Shown here piece after piece: positions 1 through 9,282 of a DNA stretch of 64,000 nucleotides. The position numbers and the translations under genes are program-made. A model generated the notes under the pieces. The model worked only from the letters and a program-made list of their open reading frames with translations, was not told where the DNA came from and did no database searches. This stretch comes from Streptomyces cellostaticus (lineage in GTDB: Bacteria; Actinomycetota; Actinomycetes; Streptomycetales; Streptomycetaceae), in the NCBI RefSeq assembly GCF_001513965.1, contig NZ_KQ948048.1, positions 1 through 64,000 of the forward strand. Reading direction: 5' to 3'. How positions within the stretch are numbered: the first letter of the stretch is position 1; the number at the start of each line of letters is the position of its first letter.

Positions 1-51
1 ATTCCCCCTTGCCATGTAGGTGAGAAGTCGGCTTTCCTTCCGCACAGCGCC

Positions 52-57
52 TTGACA
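52..57 (+). promoter_or_regulatory. Possible -35 box of the GH3 gene
   Basis: TTGACA lies about 75 bases before the preferred GTG start. No convincing -10 box is visible at 16-18 bases spacing, so the promoter is tentative. Its position just before the palindrome at 81-94 is what one expects for a repressed sugar gene. Confidence 0.35.
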
Positions 58-80
58 GCACAAGGGGCGTCGAATGAGCA

Positions 81-94
81 TCGAAGCGCTTCGA
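81..94. promoter_or_regulatory. LacI-type operator palindrome
   Basis: TCGAAGCGCTTCGA is a perfect 14-base palindrome with the central GCGC typical of LacI-family operators; CebR sites in Streptomyces have the same shape. It sits between the TTGACA box and the GTG start of the GH3 glycosidase, so a sugar-responsive repressor probably binds here. No regulator gene is visible inside the window. Confidence 0.6.
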
Positions 95-130
95 AAACGT
101 CTCGTCGTTCCATCGCAAGGGGAACCGCCC

Positions 131-2965
131 GTGACCGTTCACTCGCCGACCACGCCGCCTTTCCGCGATCCGCATCTGCCCTTCGCGAAGCGCATCGACG
201 ACCTGCTGGCGCGGCTCACCCTGGACGAGAAGGTCTCCTTCCTCCACCAGTACGCGCCCGCCGTGGAGCGCCTCGGCATCGCCGCGTTCCGCACCGGCCA
301 GGAGGCACTGCACGGCGTGGCCTGGATGGGCCCGGCGACGGTCTTCCCGCAGGCTGTCGGCCTCGGCGCGACCTGGAACCCGGACCTCGTACGGCGCATC
401 GGCGAGGCGGTGTCCAAGGAGGCCCGGGCCATGCGCGCCCGCGACGACCGGGTCGGCCTGAACGTCTGGTCTCCCACGGTCAACCTCCTGCGCCACCCCC
501 TGTGGGGCCGCAACGAGGAGGGCTACTCGGAGGACCCGAAGCTGACCTCGGCCATCGCCACGGCATACACGCAGGGCCTGCGGGGCGACCACCCGACCTA
601 CTGGCGCACGGCCCCCGTCCTCAAGCACTGGCTGGCGCACAACAACGAGACGGACCGCGCGACGTCGTCCGCCTCCGTCCGCCCGCGCGTGCTGCACGAG
701 TACGACCTGCGTGCCTTCAAGAAGACGGTCGAGGCGGGCGCGGTGGCCGGCGTGATGCCTGCCTACAACCTGGTCAACGGCCGCCCCAACCACCTCTCCC
801 CGTACCTGCGCACCCACCTGCGCGCCTGGACCGACCAGGACCTGCTGGTCTGCTCGGACGCGGGCGCGCCGACCAACCTGGTCGACGCCGAGCACTACTT
901 CGACACCCACGAGGAGGCGACCGCGGCCGCGCTGCTGGCCGGCGTGGACAGCTTCACCGACCACGGCACGGACGCCGCACAGATCACGGCACGGGTCAAA
1001 GGCGCCCTGGAACAGGACCTGTTGGCGGAGGCGGACATCGACACGGCGGTCCGCCGCCACCTGTCGGTCCGCTTCCGCCTCGGCGAGTTCGACCCGCACT
1101 ACGACCCCCACCGGGGCACCGGCGAGTTCGACACCCCGGCTCACCGCGCCCTCGCCCAGGAGGCCGCCGAACAGGCCGTGGTCCTCCTGAAGAACGACGA
1201 CGACCTGCTGCCCCTCGCGCCGGACACCCGGCTCGCCGTGGTCGGCCTGCTCGCCGACGAGTGCAAACTCGACTGGTACAGCGGCAGCCTCCTGCACCGC
1301 TCCACTCCTCTGGAGGGCCTGTACGACCGCTTCGGCGCGGAGCGGGTCGACTTCGCGGAGGGCGTGGACCGGATCCGCCTGCGGACACCCTCCGGCGCCT
1401 TCCTCCACGTACCGCCCACGGACGCCCCCGACGAGGCACGCGGCACGGAGGCCGCCCTCGATCCGGCCCTCCTGTCCGGCCGCACCGACCTGCCCCCTCT
1501 CACCACGGATCCGACGGGCACCGAGTTCGCACTGGCCGACTGGGGCGAGGGGATCCTGACCCTGCGCTCCCCCGACGGCCGCTACCTCTCCGTCGCCGAG
1601 GACGGCTACGTCCGCGCCTCCGCGGACCAGCCCGGCGGCTGGGTCGCCCAGGAGACGTTCCGCCTGGAAACCCACCAGAACGGTCACCTCCTCAAGCACC
1701 TCGGCACGGGTCGCCACATCTGCGTCGCCGCCGACGGCGTGAAGGTTGCCGAAGCCGGCGATTTCTTCGAGGTGATCACCATGGAGCGCGGCGAGGAGGC
1801 GGTGGCCCGGGCGGCCGCCGAGGCGGACGTGGTCCTGGTGGTGGCGGGCAACGACCCGCACATCAACGGCCGCGAGACCGAGGACCGTACGACCCTGTCC
1901 CTCCCCGCCCACCAGCAGCGGTTGCTGCGCGCCGCACGAGCGGCCAACGCGCGCACGGCACTGATCCTGGTCTCGGCGTATCCCTACGCGGTGGACGTGT
2001 CCCGGCTACCGGCCGTCCTGTGGACCGCGCACGGCGGCCAGGCGGCGGGATCGGCCCTGGCCCGGGTACTGGCCGGTGACGTCTCCCCGGCGGGCCGCCT
2101 CCCGCAGACCTGGTACGAGTCGGACGCCGACCTGCCCGAGCTGCTCGACTACGACGTGATCGGCGCCCGCCAGACGTACTTGTACTTCGAGGGCACCCCC
2201 CTCTTCCCCTTCGGCCACGGCCTGTCGTACGCGTCCTTCTCCTACGCCGACGTATCGGCCCGGGCGGCGGACACCGCGGTGCACGTGTCATGCACGATCA
2301 CCAACACGGGCGACCGGCCGGCCGCCGAGGTCGCCCAGCTCTACACCCGGGCGGCGGACCCTTCCGTGACCCGGCCGCGCCGCGAGCTGCTCGACCACCG
2401 CCGAGTGACACTGAGCCCCGGCGAACGAGCGGAGCTGGCCTTCGAAGTCCCGCTGCCGGCTTTCGGGTTCTGGGATGTGCGACAGGGGCGGTGGCGCCTG
2501 GAGAACGGCCCGTACGACCTCCTCCTCGGCGCATCGAGCGAGGACATCCGCCTCCACACGACCCTGATCCTCGACGGCGAGCCCCCGGCGCCCCGCGCGG
2601 TGACCCGACGCGGCCTGGAGGCGGCGGACTTCGACGAGCAGTCCGGCATCGCGATCGTCGACCGCACGAAGACGGCGGGCGACGCGGTGACCCCGACGGA
2701 GGGCGGATCGGCCGAACTGGTCTACCGATCCTGCGACTTCGGGAACGGCGTGTCCGAGGTGACAGCTCAACTGGCCGGCGAGGGAGTCCTGGAACTGTCC
2801 CTGGACGGCGGCCCGGCACTGGCCGAGCTGACGCTGCACACCCCCACGGCAGACGCCTACGCCTACACCACCTTGGCCGCCGACCTGGCCACCAAGGGCC
2901 TCCACGACGTCCACCTCAGACTGCGCGGCCCCTTGCGGCTCGCGCACGTCGGCTTCTCCGGTTGA
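131..2965 (+). CDS. Glycoside hydrolase family 3 beta-glycosidase
   Basis: This is a cytoplasmic GH3 enzyme that should release terminal sugars from beta-linked oligosaccharides (glucosidase or xylosidase). There is no signal peptide. The nucleophile is the Asp of LLVCSDAGA, residue 243 counted from the GTG. The N-terminal barrel and the C-terminal alpha/beta sandwich flank a beta-trefoil or fascin-like insertion (roughly bases 1360-1780, with repeated GRYLSV-like strands). A fibronectin-III-like region and an extra tail end the protein. I chose GTG 131 because AAGGGGA lies 7 bases upstream; the in-frame ATG at 74 has only a weak site and would place the operator palindrome inside the gene. 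Substrate cannot be read from the sequence. The probable regulator is a LacI protein acting at 81-94. Confidence 0.9.
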   Translation: MTVHSPTTPPFRDPHLPFAKRIDDLLARLTLDEKVSFLHQYAPAVERLGIAAFRTGQEALHGVAWMGPATVFPQAVGLGATWNPDLVRRIGEAVSKEARAMRARDDRVGLNVWSPTVNLLRHPLWGRNEEGYSEDPKLTSAIATAYTQGLRGDHPTYWRTAPVLKHWLAHNNETDRATSSASVRPRVLHEYDLRAFKKTVEAGAVAGVMPAYNLVNGRPNHLSPYLRTHLRAWTDQDLLVCSDAGAPTNLVDAEHYFDTHEEATAAALLAGVDSFTDHGTDAAQITARVKGALEQDLLAEADIDTAVRRHLSVRFRLGEFDPHYDPHRGTGEFDTPAHRALAQEAAEQAVVLLKNDDDLLPLAPDTRLAVVGLLADECKLDWYSGSLLHRSTPLEGLYDRFGAERVDFAEGVDRIRLRTPSGAFLHVPPTDAPDEARGTEAALDPALLSGRTDLPPLTTDPTGTEFALADWGEGILTLRSPDGRYLSVAEDGYVRASADQPGGWVAQETFRLETHQNGHLLKHLGTGRHICVAADGVKVAEAGDFFEVITMERGEEAVARAAAEADVVLVVAGNDPHINGRETEDRTTLSLPAHQQRLLRAARAANARTALILVSAYPYAVDVSRLPAVLWTAHGGQAAGSALARVLAGDVSPAGRLPQTWYESDADLPELLDYDVIGARQTYLYFEGTPLFPFGHGLSYASFSYADVSARAADTAVHVSCTITNTGDRPAAEVAQLYTRAADPSVTRPRRELLDHRRVTLSPGERAELAFEVPLPAFGFWDVRQGRWRLENGPYDLLLGASSEDIRLHTTLILDGEPPAPRAVTRRGLEAADFDEQSGIAIVDRTKTAGDAVTPTEGGSAELVYRSCDFGNGVSEVTAQLAGEGVLELSLDGGPALAELTLHTPTADAYAYTTLAADLATKGLHDVHLRLRGPLRLAHVGFSG

Positions 2966-2989
2966 GGGTCCGGAGAAACCGACGCAGGG

Positions 2990-3029
2990 AAGGGGCCCGG
3001 CACCGGAAGGCAGCGGTGCCGGGCCCCTT
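2990..3029 (+). terminator. Terminator hairpin of the GH3 gene
   Basis: Two perfectly complementary 16-base arms (AAGGGGCCCGGCACCG and its complement) enclose an 8-base loop 24 bases after the stop codon. No U-run follows, as is usual in Streptomyces. Confidence 0.8.
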
Positions 3030-3208
3030 CGGAGGGGAGGCTGGCCTGCGCCAAGGCTCACGATATATGGAAATGGTTCCCATTACCAGTGGGGCGCGCC
3101 GGGGACGCGGCTGCCCTTGGCGTACATGGGGACCTCGCAGCCGGGGCCACTCTTCACTGAGCCCTCGGGCAGTTGCTCCCAGTCGGCCCAGAGGCGCTTG
3201 CCCCACAC

Positions 3209-3541
3209 TCAGCGAGCGCGAAAGCTATTGAGCGTCTTCCCTGCGCCGCTGGCCGACTTCAGGTACTCGTTCTCCGCTGCCAACTCCGCTACCTGTACCA
3301 CCAGTCCGGCAGCCAGAGACTGGAGTGCCTTGTACTGGACTGTCTTGTAGTTCCAGGCGAAGACCCCGGTGGCGAAGGTGAGAAGGCCCACGCCCACGCC
3401 GATCCCAGCCGCGACCCTGCCCTTGCCGGACTTGCCTTCGGTTGGCCCGGCCGGGTCGTGGCCCGTCTGGATCGAATGCTGTCGAAGATCATCGAGATCC
3501 TCGCTCCCATAGGAGCACGACCCGCATCGGTAATCAGTCAC
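3209..3541 (-). CDS. Small zinc-finger-like membrane protein
   Basis: The 110-residue product begins with a C-x2-C-x12-H-x5-H pattern (Cys6, Cys9, His22, His28), which resembles a single zinc finger. One membrane span follows (GRVAAGIGVGVGLLTFATGV region) and then an amphipathic, coiled-coil-like tail. The finger should face the cytoplasm. The GTG at 3541 is preferred because GGGAGAGG lies just upstream; the TTG six bases earlier is the alternative. It is a single gene convergent with the GH3 gene. I do not recognise the family, and no function is proposed beyond a possible membrane-tethered metal or nucleic-acid binding role. Confidence 0.6.
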   Translation of the reverse strand: MTDYRCGSCSYGSEDLDDLRQHSIQTGHDPAGPTEGKSGKGRVAAGIGVGVGLLTFATGVFAWNYKTVQYKALQSLAAGLVVQVAELAAENEYLKSASGAGKTLNSFRAR

Positions 3542-3547
3542 CGTCAA

Positions 3548-4034
3548 TCCTCTCCCTCAGGAAGACCAAACTGCCACAGATCGCGCGCTTCCGGCGGCCA
3601 CTTGGTCAGCTCCGTCCGGTTGCGCTGGACGGCACGTCTGGTGGCGCCGGGCTGATCAGCCGGATGGGCCGCCGGAAGTCTGCCCGGTACCGGAGCTCTT
3701 CCGCTGACATCCGAGTTCATGGCCTATCTGTGGACCGGGACCGGCCGACTCCACCCTGAGCGGGCCCTCACCAGCGAGTTCGGCAGATCGCAAAGGGCCT
3801 CCAGAGCCGTTTCAACGACAAGCCCGACGCGACAATGCAGGCACAACTGCTCGACCGAACCCGTGCCTCTCACTCCGGACAGCCGTACGCGGCAGCCCAC
3901 CAGACCCCTGGTCGAAGCCCTGCAACACGAGGGCGCCAAAGATCAGCAGGGTTCCCGCCCCTCGTGCCAGCAGGGCACATCCCCGCTCGTCGGCGCCTTC
4001 TCCAACCCGGCAGGATGAGACAGGCGCCGGATCG
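3548..4034. other. Gap without a supported gene
   Basis: Short open frames exist on both strands, but none has a ribosome site, family resemblance or the strong third-position GC bias of the neighbours. The stretch may be degraded coding sequence. I see no hairpin of note. Confidence 0.5.
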
Positions 4035-4229
4035 CTACCCCTCCCCCGAAGGAATCCGCACCGCCAGTTCCGCTGCGAAGTGCCGGGCCCGCGCGCCCCA
4101 GTCGTGGTCGGTCGTGCCGAAGTGCTGGAGGACGTCCAGCAGTTCGTGTGCCTCCGGCAGGGTGAAGAGTGGCAGACGCGGCTCGCACAGCTCCGGCACT
4201 CCGTGTGCGGGATCCAGAAGTTCGCCCAT
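4035..4229 (-). CDS. Small hypothetical protein
   Basis: The 64-residue product has a conserved-looking core (LFTLPEAHELLDVLQHF, then DWGARARHFAAELAVRIP) with an amphipathic helical pattern and codon use like neighbouring genes. No Shine-Dalgarno sequence precedes the ATG, so the start is uncertain and it could be the 3' end of a decayed larger gene. No membrane span or signal peptide is visible. Function unknown. Confidence 0.45.
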   Translation of the reverse strand: MGELLDPAHGVPELCEPRLPLFTLPEAHELLDVLQHFGTTDHDWGARARHFAAELAVRIPSGEG

Positions 4230-4320
4230 GTCGAGGGCAACGGATATCGGCGGCGCAGGTTACGGGCACTGCGACCAGGGGCCGCCCTGAAGCCATGGCT
4301 TCGGCGGACGGACAAGAGCG

Positions 4321-4349
4321 GACGGCCCGGGTGTGGAACCCGGGCCGTC
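4321..4349 (-). terminator. Terminator hairpin of the S53 peptidase gene
   Basis: Arms GACGGCCCGGGT and ACCCGGGCCGTC (12 base pairs, 5-base loop) lie 41 bases beyond the peptidase stop codon. Confidence 0.75.
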
Positions 4350-4389
4350 GTAGGGGTCGTGGCAGCAACCCCGTTGCAGCAGCGCCGCG

Positions 4390-5769
4390 TCAGCTGTGGT
4401 GGCCGGCCGCTGCGAGGGCGGGGACGAAGCGGGTGGCGTCCACGGTGCCTACGCCGGTGGCCATGTCGTAGCCGTTGACGGCCTTGTAGCCGGTGACGTC
4501 CTTGTAGCTGTTGTTCGTGCCGTCGTTGACGTCGACGATGCCGGTGCGCCCGGTGTGGCGGGAGGACAGCTCGTACAGCGCCTTGTTGATGTTGCCCAGG
4601 CGGTGGCCGGCCGCCTGGTCGGCGAGGGCGACGATGCCCGAGAAGAGCGGGCTGGCCTCGCTGGTGCCGCCGGAGACGTCCCAGCCGGTGGCGGTCGGGT
4701 CGTAGCTGGAGTAGACCCAGGCGCCGCCGTTGACCGCGGCGGCCATCGAGATGTCGGGGGTGCCGCGGCGGGCGCCGACGATGTTCTTCACGCCGTTCTG
4801 GAAGGCCGGCCGGGTGAAGACGTGGGACTGGCCGCCGCCGCCCGCGCCGTAGTCGTTGTAGACGCTGTCCGGCTTGACGCGGTCGCCCTTGTCGTTCAGG
4901 TGGAGCTGGGTGCCGCCGATGGAGGTGACCAGCGGGTCCGAGGACGGCCAGGAGTTGACGCGCTTCTTGTAGTAGGTCTTGCCGTCCGCCTCGAGGTCGG
5001 TGGCGCCGCCGTCGCCGGAGGAGGCGAGGACGGTCACGTTCTTGCGGTTCGCGGCCTGGAAGGCGTAGCGCAGGTTCTTGATGCTGGAGAAGTCGCCCCG
5101 GGAGAAGCCGGGGAACGTGTTCTCCGTGGCGCCGAAGCTCTGGGTGATGACGTCGCCGACGCCCTGGTCGATGAGGTGCTTCTCGGCGCTCATCATCTCC
5201 GGCAGACCGGTGGTGCCCTCGGTCTCCGAGACCGCCGTCTCCACCAGGACGATCTTGGCGCCGGGCGCCACGGCGTGGGCCATCTCGACGTCCAGCGTGG
5301 TCTCGCCGGCCCAGCCGGTCATGTCGGAGTTCTTGGGGTCGAAGGCGGGGACGTGACCCCACTTGACCACCTTGACCTTGGTGCTGGGCAGGCCGAACTG
5401 CTTGCTGTAGACGTCGAGGTCGTGCTGGACGGTCGGGGAACCGAACGAGTCGACGATGACGATGGTGCGCCCCTTGCCCGTGATGCCCTTGCGGTACAGC
5501 GGGTTGAGGTTGTACGCGGTGCGGTACTGGAGCGGGTCGTAGCAGTTGATGTGCCACTTGGTCTGGCACTGCGCGATGGGGAGCGGGCTGGACACCCCAT
5601 GGACCAGGGTGTGTCCGGCGATGGCCGGGACCGCCTTGGTGTGCGGTACTGCGGCGGGCGCGGCGGCGGTGACGCCGGCCTGCGAGGTGGTCGCCAGTGC
5701 GGCGGCGACGAGGGCGGCAGTGGCTGCGGCGGATGCCGCGACGCCGCGCCCGGTGCGGGATATGTGCAT
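4390..5769 (-). CDS. Secreted S53 (sedolisin/kumamolisin-type) serine-carboxyl peptidase
   Basis: This 459-residue exported protease should cleave proteins outside the cell, usually at acid pH. An N-terminal signal peptide spans about residues 1-37. The sedolisin catalytic set is visible: Glu156 and Asp160 in AGETTLDVEMAHA, the oxyanion Asp253 in LASSGDGG, and the nucleophile Ser370 in GGTSEASP. A C-terminal DVNDGTNN-like segment is the likely calcium site. The roughly 180-residue Pro-kumamolisin activation domain of most family members is missing, since only about 40 residues separate the signal peptide from the catalytic domain. The gene is monocistronic with a terminator after it. Activation must therefore differ from the standard autocatalytic route, or the enzyme folds without a propeptide. 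Confidence 0.93.
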   Translation of the reverse strand: MHISRTGRGVAASAAATAALVAAALATTSQAGVTAAAPAAVPHTKAVPAIAGHTLVHGVSSPLPIAQCQTKWHINCYDPLQYRTAYNLNPLYRKGITGKGRTIVIVDSFGSPTVQHDLDVYSKQFGLPSTKVKVVKWGHVPAFDPKNSDMTGWAGETTLDVEMAHAVAPGAKIVLVETAVSETEGTTGLPEMMSAEKHLIDQGVGDVITQSFGATENTFPGFSRGDFSSIKNLRYAFQAANRKNVTVLASSGDGGATDLEADGKTYYKKRVNSWPSSDPLVTSIGGTQLHLNDKGDRVKPDSVYNDYGAGGGGQSHVFTRPAFQNGVKNIVGARRGTPDISMAAAVNGGAWVYSSYDPTATGWDVSGGTSEASPLFSGIVALADQAAGHRLGNINKALYELSSRHTGRTGIVDVNDGTNNSYKDVTGYKAVNGYDMATGVGTVDATRFVPALAAAGHHS

Positions 5770-5911
5770 GAATTCCCCTGAGTGGCCCTGAGACGTCCTG
5801 AGTCGGACGAAGTGGTCATGCGCATCCCACCGGGCGAGTCATGCACAGGACAAGGTTATTGAACTGTCGATGTCGAATCCTTTACCAGGTCAGTACCACC
5901 GGAGAACACGA

Positions 5912-5946
5912 ACGGCCGCAGCCCCCGCACAGTGGGCTGCGGCCGT
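5912..5946 (-). terminator. Terminator hairpin of the aldehyde dehydrogenase gene
   Basis: A perfect 13-base-pair stem (ACGGCCGCAGCCC and complement, 9-base loop) lies just after the 5970 stop. A second small perfect hairpin, CTGACCTG with CAGGTCAG at 5951-5973, overlaps the stop codon itself. Confidence 0.8.
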
Positions 5947-5969
5947 GGTGCTGACCTGTCCGTGGCAGG

Positions 5970-7415
5970 TCAGAGCGCGAGGCCGGTGAGGACCAGCACG
6001 CGCTCGTATGTGTAGTCGTCCATCGCGAACTTCACGCCCTCGCGGCCCACACCGGACTGCTTGGCGCCGCCGTACGGCATCTGGTCGGCGCGGTAGGACG
6101 GGACGTCGCCGACGACGACACCGCCGACCTCCAGGGCGCGGTGGGCGCGGAAGGCGACCTGCAGGTCGTGGGTGAACACGCCTGCCTGGAGGCCGTACTT
6201 GGAGTCGTTGACGGCGGCGAAGGCCTCGGCCTCGCCGTGGACCTTCTGCACGGTCAGCACCGGGCCGAAGACCTCCTCGCAGGAGATCGTCGTGCCGGCC
6301 GGTACGTCGGTGAGGACGGTCGGCGCGTAGGAGGCGCCGTCGCGGTCGCCGCCGGTGTGGAGGGTGGCGCCCGCCTCGACCGCTTCCTTCACCCACGCCT
6401 CGACGCGCTTGGCGGCGTCCTCGCTGACCAGCGGGCCGACGTCGGTCTTGGCGTCGCTCGGGTCGCCGGTGACCTGGGCCTCCACGGCGGCCACGATGCG
6501 GGGCAGCAGGCGGTCGTAGACGGAGGCGTCGGCGATCACGCGCTGCACGGAGATGCAGGACTGGCCGCCCTGGTAGTTGGAGAAGGTCGCGATGCGGGTC
6601 GCGGCCCAGTCCAGGTCCTCGTCGGTGGCGAAGTCGGCAAGGACGACGGCCGCGCCGTTGCCGCCCAGCTCCAGGGTGCAGTGCTTGCGCGGCACCGAGT
6701 CCATGATCGCGTAGCCGACCTTCTCGGAACCGGTGAAGGAGATCACCGGCAGGCGCTCGTCCTGGACGAGGGCGGGCATGCGGTCGTTGGCGACCGGGAG
6801 GATCGACCAGGAGCCGGCAGGCAGGTCGGTCTCGGCGAGCAGGTCGCCGAGGATGAGGCCGGAGAGCGGGGTGGCCGGGGCCGGCTTCAGGATGATCGGG
6901 GCGCCGGCGGCGATGGCCGGGGCGACCTTGTGGGCGCACAGGTTCAACGGGAAGTTGAACGGCGCGATGCCGAGGACGACGCCCTTCGGGAAGCGGCGGG
7001 TGAGGGCGAGGCGGCCCTGGCCGCCGGCGTCGGTGTCGAGGCGCTGGGCCTCGCCACCGTTGAAGCGGCGGGCCTCCTCCGCGGCGAACCGGAAGACGGA
7101 GACCGCGCGGCCGACCTCGCCGCGGGCCCACTTGATCGGCTTGCCGTTCTCGGCGGAGATCAGCTGGGCGATCTCCTCGGTGCGCTCGACCAGGCGCTTG
7201 CTGACGTGGTCGAGGGCGGCGGCGCGGACGTGGGCGGGGGTCGCGGCGAAGTCCTCGCGGACGGCGTACGCGGCGGCCACGGCCTCCTCGACCTGGGCGT
7301 CGGTCGGCACGCTGACCTTGCCGACGAGCCGGCCGTCCCATGGGGAGGTGACGTCGAAGGTGTCCTCGCCGGTGACCTGGCGGCCGGCGAGCCAGAAGGC
7401 GTGGGTGGAAGTCAT
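5970..7415 (-). CDS. NAD(P)-dependent aldehyde dehydrogenase
   Basis: The 481-residue enzyme oxidises an aldehyde to its acid. Both catalytic signatures are intact: the general-base Glu in LELGGNGAA and the nucleophilic Cys in GGQSCIS. The cofactor-binding IAPFNFPLN and FTGSEKVG segments are also present. It is read in the same direction as a PucR-type regulator about 220 bases upstream and lies close to gabT, so a role in GABA or aminoaldehyde breakdown (for example succinate semialdehyde to succinate) is likely, though the exact substrate is not visible. The ATG start lacks a strong ribosome site. Confidence 0.88.
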   Translation of the reverse strand: MTSTHAFWLAGRQVTGEDTFDVTSPWDGRLVGKVSVPTDAQVEEAVAAAYAVREDFAATPAHVRAAALDHVSKRLVERTEEIAQLISAENGKPIKWARGEVGRAVSVFRFAAEEARRFNGGEAQRLDTDAGGQGRLALTRRFPKGVVLGIAPFNFPLNLCAHKVAPAIAAGAPIILKPAPATPLSGLILGDLLAETDLPAGSWSILPVANDRMPALVQDERLPVISFTGSEKVGYAIMDSVPRKHCTLELGGNGAAVVLADFATDEDLDWAATRIATFSNYQGGQSCISVQRVIADASVYDRLLPRIVAAVEAQVTGDPSDAKTDVGPLVSEDAAKRVEAWVKEAVEAGATLHTGGDRDGASYAPTVLTDVPAGTTISCEEVFGPVLTVQKVHGEAEAFAAVNDSKYGLQAGVFTHDLQVAFRAHRALEVGGVVVGDVPSYRADQMPYGGAKQSGVGREGVKFAMDDYTYERVLVLTGLAL

Positions 7416-7632
7416 GTTGTGAGTCCCGGCCCTTCCGCGTTGGGGGTGTTCTTACGGTTCGTGGTCCACGGTAGGGCGGGGGCGGGCGGGGGTCGCTTGT
7501 CCGAGTCGTAGTGGTGGGGCTGGGTGATGCTCCGGTTTGGCGTGGTGAGGTTACTTCTCCTGTGCCGGAGGGGCTGAATTCTCGCGGCGCCTCTCAGCCC
7601 ACCGAGTCGGGGGTGGGCGGGCTGAGGTGTGG

Positions 7633-9234
7633 CTACTCCGGCGACGTCGCCTTCAGAGCCAGCCACAGCTCCATCCGGACGTCCGGGTCGTCCAGGGAGC
7701 GCCCCAGGATCTCCTCCACCCTCCGCATCCGGTACCGCAACGTGTGCCGGTGCACCCCGAGATCGGCCGCGGCCGCGTCCCACTGACCGTGCCGGGACAG
7801 CCACGCCCTCAGTGAGGCGACCAGGTCCCCGCGCCCCGTCGCGTCGTGCTCGTGCAGTGCCCGCAGCAGACCGTCGGCGAACGCCTTCACCGCGTCGTCG
7901 GCCAGCAGCGGCAGCACGGACCCCGCCGCCAGCTGCTCGTGCTCCACCAGGACCCGGCCCCGCCGCCGCGCCACCGACAGCGCCTGCTCGGCCTGCTTGT
8001 AGGCCGCGGCTGCGGCGATCGGTCCGGCCGGGGCCGACAGGCCGACGACCATGTCGTCCTCGTCCCCGGCCGGCTGCTCGGGCACGGACCGCGCCGCCTC
8101 CAGCGTCGCCGCGTACGCGGCACACGCGGCCACCGCCGCACCCCCGTCCGCGGCCAGCACCACCAGCCGCTCCCCCTCGGGTACGACCAGCACGGCCTCG
8201 CCGGCCCGCGCCGCCGCCGACTCCGCGGCCTCCGCGATCCGGCCCAGCGCATCGCTGTCCGCCTCGGCCTGGGCCCGCGCGGCCGAGCCGGGCAGCGACT
8301 CCGCGACGATGATCCGGAAGGGCGCGTCGAGCAGCCCCCCGTACAGGTCCCCGGCGACGGCCCGGGCGTGGTCCGGCTCGGCGGCGAGCAGCATGCGCAG
8401 CACCGCCGCGCCGACCCGCTGCTCGGCCGCGTGCAGGGAACGGGAGCGTTCGGTGGTGAGGGTGAGCAGGGCGATAGCGGAGTGGACGGCGTAGCGCTCG
8501 GCGGTGCCGAGGGCGGCGGCCGTGCCGACGGCGAGCGCGGCGCGCGGGCGCCGGCCCGTCCCCAGGGAGTGCAGCTCGATGCGGTCCTCGTTGTCGGGTC
8601 CGCCGACCACCGCGGAGGCCGGTGCGGGCCGCTCCCGAAGCCGTTCGACCTCGGCGGTGAGCCGGGCGGCCCGGCGCCCGGCCCACTCCGGTGCGGTGGC
8701 GACCACGGCGCCCGAGGCGTCGTAGAGCGCGGCCCACCCGTCGACCTGCACGGCGAGCGCAGTGAGCAGGCCCTCCGGGCCCGCGTTCAGGGCCTGCTTG
8801 GTCAGCTCGCGCTGAGCGGCGAAGCCCGCCGTGACAGCCCGGTACTGGTCGGCCGCGATTGCGGCGGACACGGCCTTGCTGATGGCGAGGAAGGGGGTGC
8901 GGCGGGGCACCTCCAGCAGCGGCAGCCGCTCCTCTTCGGCGGCGTCCACGAGGGCCTTGGGGATCTCCTCGTAGTTCACGCCGACCGCGAAGCCGAGCCC
9001 GACGACACCCGCTCCGACCAGCCGCTTCACATACCGCCGCATCGCCTCCGGATCCTCCGCGTCCAGCTTGAGCGCGGTGATCAGCAGCAGTTCGCCGCCT
9101 TCCATGTAGGGCACGGGGTCGGCCAGCTCGCTCACGTGCGCCCAGCGGACGGGCACGTCGAGACGGTCCTCGCCCGCGCGCACGGTCAGCTTGAGCGCGG
9201 TGTGATGGACGAGCGAGGCGAGGGTCGGGGGCAT
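7633..9234 (-). CDS. PucR-family transcriptional regulator
   Basis: The 533-residue DNA-binding protein starts with a PUCR ligand-sensing domain (about residues 5-120, with the GGELLLIT motif). A central GGDEF-derived region follows, and a C-terminal PucR helix-turn-helix of the fis type lies at about residues 465-525 (LGVHRHTLRYRMRRVEEI). PucR proteins control purine, amino-acid and polyamine use. Its place between an aldehyde dehydrogenase and gabT suggests it senses a GABA or polyamine intermediate. A perfect 15-base palindrome lies 49 bases upstream at 9283-9297 and may be its own operator. Confidence 0.88.
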   Translation of the reverse strand: MPPTLASLVHHTALKLTVRAGEDRLDVPVRWAHVSELADPVPYMEGGELLLITALKLDAEDPEAMRRYVKRLVGAGVVGLGFAVGVNYEEIPKALVDAAEEERLPLLEVPRRTPFLAISKAVSAAIAADQYRAVTAGFAAQRELTKQALNAGPEGLLTALAVQVDGWAALYDASGAVVATAPEWAGRRAARLTAEVERLRERPAPASAVVGGPDNEDRIELHSLGTGRRPRAALAVGTAAALGTAERYAVHSAIALLTLTTERSRSLHAAEQRVGAAVLRMLLAAEPDHARAVAGDLYGGLLDAPFRIIVAESLPGSAARAQAEADSDALGRIAEAAESAAARAGEAVLVVPEGERLVVLAADGGAAVAACAAYAATLEAARSVPEQPAGDEDDMVVGLSAPAGPIAAAAAYKQAEQALSVARRRGRVLVEHEQLAAGSVLPLLADDAVKAFADGLLRALHEHDATGRGDLVASLRAWLSRHGQWDAAAADLGVHRHTLRYRMRRVEEILGRSLDDPDVRMELWLALKATSPE

Positions 9235-9282
9235 GAGGCCTTCAGGGAGGGGAGAAGCGGGACAGCAGGTGGGGAGATCCGG

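Noticed and set aside
74..130. ATG 74 as the start of the GH3 gene
   Set aside because: The ribosome site is weak and the palindrome would be coding; GTG 131 has a far better site.
3442..4018. Several 70-105 codon frames in the gap after the zinc-finger gene
   Set aside because: No ribosome sites, no recognisable motifs and poor codon bias.
4396..5781. A 461-codon plus-strand frame over the S53 peptidase gene
   Set aside because: It mirrors the real peptidase, which has signal peptide and catalytic residues; the plus product has none.
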